64,000 nucleotides of DNA from Spinacia oleracea (taxonomy: Eukaryota; Streptophyta; Magnoliopsida; Caryophyllales; Amaranthaceae). The stretch lies in contig NC_079487.1 in NCBI RefSeq assembly GCF_020520425.1, forward strand, positions 86,123,141 to 86,187,140, in the 5' to 3' direction. Below the pieces are notes generated by a model. It saw nothing but the letters and a program-made list of their open reading frames with translations, was not told the origin of the DNA and searched no databases. Of this stretch, positions 56,571 to 64,000 are shown piece by piece; the first letter of the stretch is position 1; each line of letters opens with the position of its first letter. A program made the translations under genes and the position numbers.

Positions 56571-57203
56571 ATGAATATCCTTGTAGTTTTCTTCACATTT
56601 TCTCTCTTGATTCCCCTCAGTTACACCGCCATTGAATTCGACTATTGTGTAGGAGATCCTAAACTCCCCACATCACCAATCGGGTATTCTTGTAAAGACC
56701 CTGCTCAAGTCATAACAGATGACTTTGTTTACACTGGTTTTCGTGGCGAAATAACCACCGCAAATATATTCAAAGCTAATGTGACATTTGCATTTGCGAA
56801 TACATTCCCAGCTTTGAATGGTTTAGGTATAGCTATGACTAAGGCAGAAATCGGTGTAGGTGGAGTTATACCAGCTCATACCCACCGAACAACAGAAATT
56901 ATTGTCGTACTTAAAGGGTCAATAATTGCAGGATTCGTTGACACAAACAACACTGCATATTATAAGAGACTTGAGGTTGGAGACGTTATGGTTTTTCCTC
57001 CGACAATGATTCATTTCCAAGTGAATGTTGGTAAAACTCCGGCTAGTCTATACGCTAGCTACAATGGCGCAAACCCAGGGGTCCAACTCATTTCCCCCGC
57101 CTTATTTGCTAGCAAAATACCTACTGAACTCGTTGCACGAATCACTTTTATTAGTCCTCTTGAGATAACGAGGATTTCAAAGATTCTTTTTGGCACTGCT
57201 TAA
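56571..57203 (+). CDS. Germin-like protein (auxin-binding protein ABP19/20-like subfamily), paralogue
   Basis: An intronless frame of 210 residues, collinear with the protein at 5248-5874 and clearly homologous along its length. A signal peptide covers about 1-20. Cys26 and Cys41 are the disulfide pair. The manganese ligands are His103, His105, Glu109 and His148 in the two germin boxes (GGVIPAHTHRTTEIIVVLKG; GDVMVFPPTMIHFQVNVG). Sequons lie at Asn70 and Asn126. Differences from the paralogue concentrate in the signal peptide, around 55-75 and in the C-terminal third. The protein is expected to be a secreted cell-wall oligomer; enzymatic activity is not determined. A TATA box at 56478 and an AATAAA cluster at about 57270 frame the gene, which appears intact. 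Confidence 0.94.
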   Translation: MNILVVFFTFSLLIPLSYTAIEFDYCVGDPKLPTSPIGYSCKDPAQVITDDFVYTGFRGEITTANIFKANVTFAFANTFPALNGLGIAMTKAEIGVGGVIPAHTHRTTEIIVVLKGSIIAGFVDTNNTAYYKRLEVGDVMVFPPTMIHFQVNVGKTPASLYASYNGANPGVQLISPALFASKIPTELVARITFISPLEITRISKILFGTA

Positions 57204-57552
57204 TTATCATGAGTTCTTTTGCTACCGAGTGACTCCCTTATTCTACTACTTTGTAATATTCTGAACTTAAATAAAATAAATATTCTATGATTCCTATATA
57301 TGGTTGATCGACTAGATTTAAGTAGAAGCATCTCTTCAAATTTCAAAAATCATATTTAATTACCAGGTTGGCCTTCTAGTAAGCATGCATATGCATTATA
57401 CCCAATAGATCTTCTATGAGCATTTAGATTGAACTTACAAAACACCATCACTGATTAAAAACTAAAAATGTTCATTTTCATCCAAGATGTAGATATGACA
57501 ACGTATTAGTATTGAAAGTCATACTTTCAATTCGATATATCAAATAGTTATA
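57204..57552. other. 3' flank of the second germin-like gene
   Basis: It contains the likely polyadenylation region (AATAAAATAAATATTC at about 57270). Nothing else was recognised. Confidence 0.5.
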
Positions 57553-59004
57553 CTCCCTCCATTTCTAAATGTTGTATCCATATGGAATCAAGTTGGGTTT
57601 TTAAGAAAAATAGAATCTTGGTTTGTATGGGTATAAGTGTAATGATTGGGTGTAAGAGAAATGATTGTGTGTAAGTGATTGGAATAAAAGGAGAGAGAAA
57701 ACAATAAATAATTAGTGTAAAGGGGAGATATTGTATTATTATTAATAAAATAAATCAGATTTTCTCACCACAAATTTGTTTACCGGAATTCGAACAACGA
57801 TCAACAAAAAAAATCAAAAAAAATCAAAAAATTTCAATCTGGAAATTCGAATAAAAATTCAAACCCAGAAATTAAAAAAAAAAACAACAAAAAAATCAAC
57901 CCAAAAATCAACAAAAATTCAACCCATAAATTAGAACAAAAATTCAAACAAAAAAATCAAGAATTCAACCCAGAAATTCAACCCAGAAAATCAACCCAAA
58001 AAAACCAACAAAATTCAAGAAATCAACCCAAAAAATCAACAAATTCGAACCCAAAAAATCCAAAAATCAATCCAAAAATCAACCCAGAAATTCGAACAAA
58101 AATTCAAACCCATAAATTCAAACAAATAAATCAAGAATTCAACCCAGAAATTCAACAAAAAATCGAACAAATTTGAACCCAAAAAGCAACCAAAAATCAA
58201 TCCAAAAATCATTAAATTCGAACCCAAAAAGCAACCAAAAATCAACCCAAAAAATCAACCCAAAAATCAACAAATTCGAACAAAATCAACCAACAGAAAA
58301 TCGACTTTTGAACCACAAAAATCAACAAAATAAAATAAAAATCAACAATTTTACCATAAATCCAAGATTTTGAAGATTTAGAGGTCAAATTCGACCATGA
58401 AAACTCTAGATCTAGAATTTTTAAGGTCGAATTTCACCCTCTAAAGCCTTAATATAGAGTTTTTTCCAAAGATGGTGGTGGAAACACAAAGGCGGCGGAG
58501 GTGTGGTGGTGGTGGTTGCGGCGGAAATCTACAAAAGAGGTTTTGAAAGGAGAGAGAGTGAAAAATTTGAGGGAGGAGAGAGATGAAATTAGAAGAGGGA
58601 GGGAGGGAAGGCGCATCAGAAGAAAGAGGGAGGAGAGAGAGTGAAAAATTTGAGGGAGGAGGGAGGGGAGACGCATCAGAAGAGGGAGGGAGGAGAGAGA
58701 GTGAAAACATGAAGGAGGAGAGAGAGGGAAATCAGAAAAGGGAGGGAGGAGAGAGAGTGAAAGTGATGGGAAGGGAATATTAATTTAATAATGAAGGTTG
58801 GGAAAATAAATTGATTAAATATTATGGGTGGGGAAAATTAGGTGGGAATATGGATAGAATCTTTAGGTATTTTGGTAATTAGATTGAAATGTAAGGGTAT
58901 TTTAGGAAAAAATGTATGTCCATAAATAGAAAAGATTCTAAGTGGATACAATATTATGAAACGACTAAAAAGGAAACGGATACAACAAAAAGAAACGGAG
59001 GGAG
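57553..59004. mobile_element. Long mariner/Stowaway-type non-autonomous element (1.45 kb)
   Basis: The left end CTCCCTCCATTTCTAAATGT is mirrored by AGAAACGGAGGGAG at the right, with TA at 57551-57552 and 59005-59006. The interior has an A-rich array of AAATCAACCCA-type units (about 57790-58340) and a GAGGGAGGAGAGAGAGTGAA array (about 58550-58760). Lys/Asn-rich and Ser/Leu-rich frames over these arrays are not genes. Confidence 0.85.
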
Positions 59005-59012
59005 TAGTTTAT

Positions 59013-59017
<5 letters not shown>

Positions 59018-59080
<63 letters not shown>
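59018..59080. repeat. (TA)n microsatellite
   Basis: About 31 TA units, just right of the mariner-type element. Confidence 0.97.
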
Positions 59081-59083
<3 letters not shown>

Positions 59084-59154
59084 TGCTAATGATGACATTA
59101 TGCGTTAAAAGCCTAAAAATGTTAGAGTAGTCTTTATATATGGTGAATTTTTAT

Positions 59155-59775
59155 TGTTGGGAATTATCCCACATTGATAGAATGGAGATGGAAGGAGTTG
59201 TTTAAATTAATTAGTAGACCACCTTGTATGTTTGAATAGAAGTGGGCCTACTAGTTGGGCTAGTGTGTGCTTTGAGCCTGGGAGTGCTTGTGGTGGGTTA
59301 TTAATATTACTATACATTAATAATCAAGATTGACACTTACCACTTAAGAGATTAGTTAATAATTAATTACATTTTTTTGCTTAATCACGTAATTAGAGGT
59401 TACGTTGTCTCAAGTCAGTTTCTCTGGCTATTTATATTCCTAACTATTCCCATTAATCTTAATTTTCTTTGAATATGTTTGCCTCTATTTGAATAGTTAC
59501 GTTGTTCCAAGCCAGTTTCCCTGGCTATTTATATTCCTAACTATTTTAATTTATCTTAATCTTCTTTTCTTCCTCTCTTCCTCACAAACTGCTTTTACTT
59601 TCATATGGATATTATTGCTTTGTTATAATTAATCTCAGTTTAGGGAAATCTTGGAAGTATCCTAATCAGTAGCCCATAGCAATAAATAGTGGGGGCTAAT
59701 ATTACTTTAAGGATAGTGATAATCACGACCCTGATTCTCCATCCCATGTATTTATTTCTGACAACAAAATATACA
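59155..59775 (+). mobile_element. Probable 5' LTR of a truncated copia element
   Basis: It begins TGTTGGGAATTATCCCACAT, a common type of copia LTR start, and a copia gag start follows at 60029. The LTR end is uncertain: CTGACAACA near 59768 is a candidate, but no clear primer site follows. The call therefore rests on the start motif and the gag fragment. Confidence 0.4.
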
Positions 59776-60028
59776 AAACCCATTGACTTTGTATCACAAA
59801 CTAGATTTGGCTGAGTTGGTTTTGGCAGGATTATAAGGCCTAATGTTTAGATTGGATATGATTGAACCTTGGGAAACGAATCGGTGAATACAATTGTTGT
59901 ACCGAATCTTGTTTTCAAGGCAGTGGTTTGGTTACCACGACACAACAAGTTCCGTAAGATTTTTTTATTCTCTTGTTCTACATTTTAGGCTTGAAAACAC
60001 TTAAATACAACAATTTGAAAACAATATT

Positions 60029-60145
60029 ATGTCTATTTTCATGGCTAACTCTATGTTGAATACGACTCTTCCTGACCTCTCTAAGTTAGAGCCTCTTGAT
60101 GGCAAGGCATACAAGAGGTGGTCACAGCAATTATTGATTTTTTAG
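60029..60145 (+). pseudogene. gag: Copia gag N-terminal fragment
   Basis: Thirty-eight codons from ATG at 60029 (or 60041) contain LPDLSKLEPLDGKAYKRWSQ followed by QLLIF, the characteristic gag N-terminus of plant Ty1-copia elements. The frame ends in TAG at 60143, exactly where sequence of another retrotransposon begins, so gag was cut by a later insertion or rearrangement. Confidence 0.8.
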
Positions 60146-60423
60146 CCGTAGGGTTATGAATAATACAAACAATATAATTCATGCGGAAAAACCATAAAGC
60201 CAGGAATCCAAATTAATTGCCACATAGTCAATTAGCATAATTTAGGTTACATACAATGTGATGCGTGCCTTCCCTAGCTGCTCCCGAACCGAACAAGAAC
60301 CAGTCTTTAGAGCTCCAAGTGTCGCCCCTCCGTAGAAAGTCCACAACACGTTCGGATCCGACTTAGGTTGAACCGACTAGGATACTACTAAGGTTTTATG
60401 CACTCGGGTTAGGCTATAAACTA
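60146..60423 (-). mobile_element. Antisense 3' portion of a copia-type LTR
   Basis: The reverse complement of this segment matches the 3' part of the LTR at 60424-61811. Shared blocks include TTCTTGTTCGGTTCGGG, CAGCTAGGGA, CTAAATTATGCTAA and TTTTTCCGCATGA-like sequence. It is a diverged member of the same family in inverted orientation, truncated where the plus-strand LTR starts. Confidence 0.75.
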
Positions 60424-61811
60424 TGTTCTGAAAGAAATAATGCCCTTGGTCCAAGTATGCATTCAATGTTAAGTCTAATAAATGCGGTTCAGTATTAATT
60501 AACAAGTTAATAATTCAGTGAGATCAAGTGAGCTGAATGCCTAGCTAGAGGCCGCTTCAGTTCAAGTGGAATTAATGATATTAATCCACAGCTTACTCTT
60601 GACTGAACCCGTAGGGTCACACAAATAGTACGTAAACCGATCAAGTATTTAATGGCATTAAATACTCTATCTATGGATATTCGGAATCGACGGATCTTGG
60701 TTTCAGTGGGAGCTGAGATCGTCACAAGCAAGAAATGAATACTCCGGAAACGATGATATTGCCGGAAACGGAAATATGGATCGTATCGGAAATATGAATA
60801 TTATCCAAGTCGTAGATGTTGCCGGAAACGGAAACATGGTACGTATCGGAAAATATTATCGGAAATGGAAATATTGCCGGAATCGGAAATATTGCCAGAA
60901 ACGGAAATATTGTAAGAATCGGAAATATTATCGGAATCGGAAAATAATTCCGGAAACGGAAATATTAAATATTTGTTCGAAACGGAAATTAATTCCGGAA
61001 TCGGAAATATTAAATATTGTTCATATCGGAAATGAATTCCGGATTCGGGAATTTAATCGGAAGCGTGTCGTACGAATTAGCATCGGACGAGGCCCGCTAG
61101 ACGAAGGCCCAGCACGAAGCCAGGCCATCGCCCAGCGAGCCAACACGCACCATCGCACGCCAAGCCTCGACCAGGCCCAGCGCAAGGCCAGGCCCAGCCA
61201 AGGCCTGGGGCGCGCGCGCGAGAGCACAGCAGCAGTGGGCTGAGCGTTGTGCGCCTAGCGTGGGCCGCAAGGCTTGCGCGGGTGTACGGTGCTCGTGCAA
61301 TGCTTGTGGGGGAATCCTAAAGCAATCGGGATTCGAAATATGATTAAATCCTAAAACTATTAGATAATGATTATTTAATAGAGTCCTAGCAGGATTCTAA
61401 TTAAACTAATTAATATCCTAATAGGATTATAATTCCTTTTCCATACCTCTATAAATAAGTGCCTAGGGTCATAATTTATAGATACGATTGAAGTATTCAA
61501 AGGGTAAGTTTTTGAAAGAAAAATCAGCCATACACTTGCAAACACAATAGCCGAAATTCCTAGTAACCTTAAGGGCGATTCTAGTTGGTCTAACTTGAGG
61601 CTGATCCGGACGTACTGTGGACTATCTACGGAGGGACGACATTTGGAGTCCTAAAGACTTGTTCTTGTTCGGTTCGGGCGCAGCTAGGGAGGGCACGCTA
61701 CAAAGTGTATGCTCCTAAATTATGCTAAATGATTATGTGTAAATAATATGTTTCCTGGCATTAAGGTTTTCCGCATGATTTATGTTTTGTCATATGTATC
61801 ATAACCTAACA
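60424..61811 (+). repeat. 5' LTR of a further copia-like retrotransposon
   Basis: It starts TGTTCTGAAAG and ends AACCTAACA, and a primer site follows directly. A TATA motif (TATAAATA, 61450-61457) is the likely promoter. An array of CGGAAACGGAAATATTGC-like units fills about 60740-61050, and a GC-rich block about 61085-61290. The 3' LTR lies outside the window. Confidence 0.8.
60740..61060. repeat. CCGGAAACGGAAATATT minisatellite within the LTR
   Basis: About 15 degenerate units, alternating GGAAAC and GGAATC, each followed by GGAAATATT. A Lys/Arg/Tyr-rich frame across it is an artefact. Confidence 0.9.
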
Positions 61812-61812
61812 G

Positions 61813-61825
61813 TGGTATCACGAGC
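61813..61825 (+). other. Primer-binding site of the last copia-like element
   Basis: TGGTATCACGAGC, one base after the LTR end, resembles the initiator-Met tRNA primer site (TGGTATCAGAGC). Confidence 0.75.
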
Positions 61826-64000
61826 TTCTTATTATTTTCATAATCTAAATTGCATAAACATGGTTAAATATTACAAATTTGCAAGAATTAAAAGGGGTGA
61901 TTAATTTTCGTAATTGTTAATTAATTGCAAATTGCGTTTATTTAATTATACGTAAGCAGTTTTTCGGCAGTTTCTTCGTTACTCATCCAAATCGAGTGAT
62001 TTTTGTGTCAATTCCGCATGTAAAAGGCATTCTAAAATATTGACAAAATATTTTTCGGCCGAACCCAGAATTCTCAAATTCGAAGCCTAACTATGACTTT
62101 TCGGAGGTTTTAGTTTTTCGAACGCAAAATTTTGTAAATTTAAGATGTTAAATTAAATATTTGCGATTCTTGTTGTTAAATCTTGAATTTTTGATTGACC
62201 TACTGTATATGTTTAACAAGTTTGAATGCCTAGCCTTGTTAATTATGCAATCTAATTTGTAATTATGATTAATTTGTTGAAAACTGGAATAATTTAGAAT
62301 TAATTTGATTTTCATAATTAATTAATAATTTAATTAGATACCTATGATTAAAAACAACCATAAAACTTGTAAATTTGTGTTAAATTTTAAAATTTTATGA
62401 CCTAGACTTGAATCCATGTTAATCGGAAATCAATTAATTAATAAATTTTCGATTTTTCGCCCTAAAATTATGAAATTAATATGATTTATTAATTTGTCAT
62501 TAATTTTGAAAATAAAATTTTTAATTTTTATGCGATTCGCTCATATAACTTGCACGCACAAAGCAATGGACGCTACGTGTTACCCTTAAGGGGTGTTGTA
62601 TAGTGCGGGCATGCGACGACGAGCAAGGGAGCTCGTCGCCCATGTGGTACAAATGCAATGAGCAAGGCTATGGTGCACGAGCACAAGGCAGCAGCCCTGC
62701 CTTGTGTCGTGTGCTGTGTGCGATGGGCGAGTGGGCAAGGGCGAGAGCAAGGCAGCGAGCAGTCGCGTGCAACGCGCACTGCCTCGCGCAGCGAACGAAG
62801 CCTCGCGCACAGCGATCGCTGGCTCGCGTGCGACGAGCGCTACGACTGCATCGAAGCCTGGCTCGCGTGCGACGAGCGCTGGCGCGCGCCCAGCGATGGT
62901 GAGCAGCGAGCGTGCTTCGACGATGCCTTGCGATGGTGAGCAGCAGCAGATGCGACGCAGCACATAGGCTGCGCGCACATGGCCAGCGATGGCTGCGTGC
63001 GTGTGGCCTATGGCTGTGCGTTGCGTGGTGATGTTGCGTGCCTTGAGTTACGATTAGATCGTTTTAAAATTTTAATTTGAAATTTTCAGTTTACGTAATT
63101 TTAATTAATTTTAAAATTAATAATTTAAATTATTTTCTTGGATTTTAATTTTGAATATTATAATTATAATAAATGTCATTTATTCTAATTATTTTACTAA
63201 AATTAAAATCATGAATTAATTTAAATACGACTGAAAATAAATTAAATATGTGGATTCAATTATAAATTTATATGAGCTTTAAATTTTAATTAAATTTGTA
63301 TGTTTCCGGTTAGACTAGAAATACATTTTCATGTTTAAAATTAGTAAAGCATATGAATTTATTGGTTTAAGTGGGAGCCCTTTTAGTCATAAACTCTTGA
63401 TTAGGTCTACAAATCCTTAAGGTTAAAACAACTTGATTAGAATTAATAAGGACTGAATAATTTGTAGATTATTGGTGCCCTTGATTAATTGCTGCAAATA
63501 TTTATGTGATGCATAACGTGTTTTACTAATCAACTATGTGGGCCATTCATGATAATGAATGGGTGAATGGTATATATTGTATATGTACTGTTTTGCAGGT
63601 TATGAAGTGACTAGTATGGCCCAAATAGGATAGAAAATATGGTCTGCGTACCATTAATTTGAATGTAATTGGTCTAAAGTATCAAAATTGTTTTTCAATT
63701 CAAATATGGTCTGCGTACCATCAAATAGTTGTAATTAGTTTAATTATAGCTTATCCTATTTGAAGAAAATGGTGCCTCCCACGGAGATTTTTGAGACGGA
63801 CTTTGAAGTTGAAGCTTCAATTCAAGATGAAGTCGGGCCATACTAGATCACATTTATCTTATGCATGCTTTAAGTTATTTATTGCTTTAAATATGTCTTA
63901 ATTATGCATGAGATTGTGGCTTGATTATGTTGCATGATTAAAGATTTTAGTTCACTTAAAATCTAACCAACATAGTAAGAGCCTTAAGTTCCAAACTTAA
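61826..64000 (+). mobile_element. Non-coding internal region of the last copia-like element (partial)
   Basis: No gag or pol is visible in almost 2.2 kb after the primer site, so this element too is probably non-autonomous. AT-rich sequence brackets a GC-rich block at about 62545-63050. The pair of ATATGGTCTGCGTACCAT motifs near 63638 and 63704 is a short direct repeat. The element continues beyond the window. Confidence 0.6.
62545..63050. repeat. GC-rich block with GCTCGCGTGCGACGAGCGCT repeats
   Basis: Degenerate units (CTCGCGTGCGACGAGCGCT, GCAGCGAGC, GCGATGGTGAGCAGC) occur in both orientations. Many overlapping Ala/Arg-rich frames on both strands are by-products of the composition; none has a recognised domain. 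Confidence 0.7.

Noticed and set aside
61021-61300. Ala/Arg-rich overlapping frames on both strands
   Set aside because: They come from the GC-rich block of an LTR; several frames are open on both strands at once, as expected from composition.
62573-62978. Five overlapping frames of 68-130 residues on both strands
   Set aside because: The GC-rich repeat block lacks stop codons by composition; none of the products shows a domain.

Overview
This is a gene-poor, AT-rich stretch of plant nuclear DNA. Evidence for a flowering plant: two intact germin-like genes, an F-box gene, an R2R3-MYB exon fragment, Ty1-copia and Ty3-gypsy-type LTR elements primed by plant tRNAs, Stowaway-type MITEs, CACTA, hAT and Mutator-like elements. 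The look of the LTR families suggests a eudicot, perhaps Amaranthaceae/Chenopodiaceae (spinach, beet, quinoa). That placement is an impression, not a result.

Only three loci look like intact host genes: a germin-like gene (5248-5874, +), a convergent F-box gene (6220-7620, -) and a second germin-like gene (56571-57203, +). Each germin-like gene has a TATA box about 100 bp upstream. The roughly 50 kb between the two is almost entirely transposable elements, many of which can be delimited to the base by terminal repeats and target-site duplications (TSDs).

Layout. 1-407: probable LTR end. 409-1035: two-copy tandem repeat. 2917-4314: hAT-like element with a Stowaway MITE nested in it. 5.1-7.6 kb: germin-like gene and F-box gene. 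8312-10430: Mutator-like element (9-bp TSD) containing a hAT element. 11972-13472: Mutator-like element carrying a broken GRF-zinc-finger gene. 14448-25889: complete LTR retrotransposon with no coding capacity, 1533-bp LTRs and a GTTGC TSD, which landed inside the hairpin of a Helitron-like end. 27.6-32.5 kb: MITEs, Helitron-like ends, a MYB exon relic and a poly-A retroposon with TSD.

32957-52540 is one Ty1-copia element (TSD TCGGC) swollen by two CACTA transposons. The first (36459-43671, TSD AAA) lies inside pol and carries spliced-gene fragments that I read as four unrelated host genes: a FAHD1-type acylpyruvase, a SYP2-type vacuolar syntaxin, a WRAP53/TCAB1-like WD40 protein and hexokinase. 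The second (47841-52313, TSD TCG) lies inside the 3' LTR. The copia element retains gag, a fragment of reverse transcriptase with a mutated active site, and a decayed 3' ORF; protease, integrase and RNase H are not visible.

53.2-59.1 kb: a small Mutator-like element, Stowaway MITEs and the second germin-like gene. 59.1-64 kb: a copia gag fragment, an antisense LTR piece, and the 5' LTR and start of a further copia-like element that runs off the window. The most notable object is the four-gene Pack-CACTA element, whose structure suggests stepwise growth from a smaller hexokinase-carrying element.
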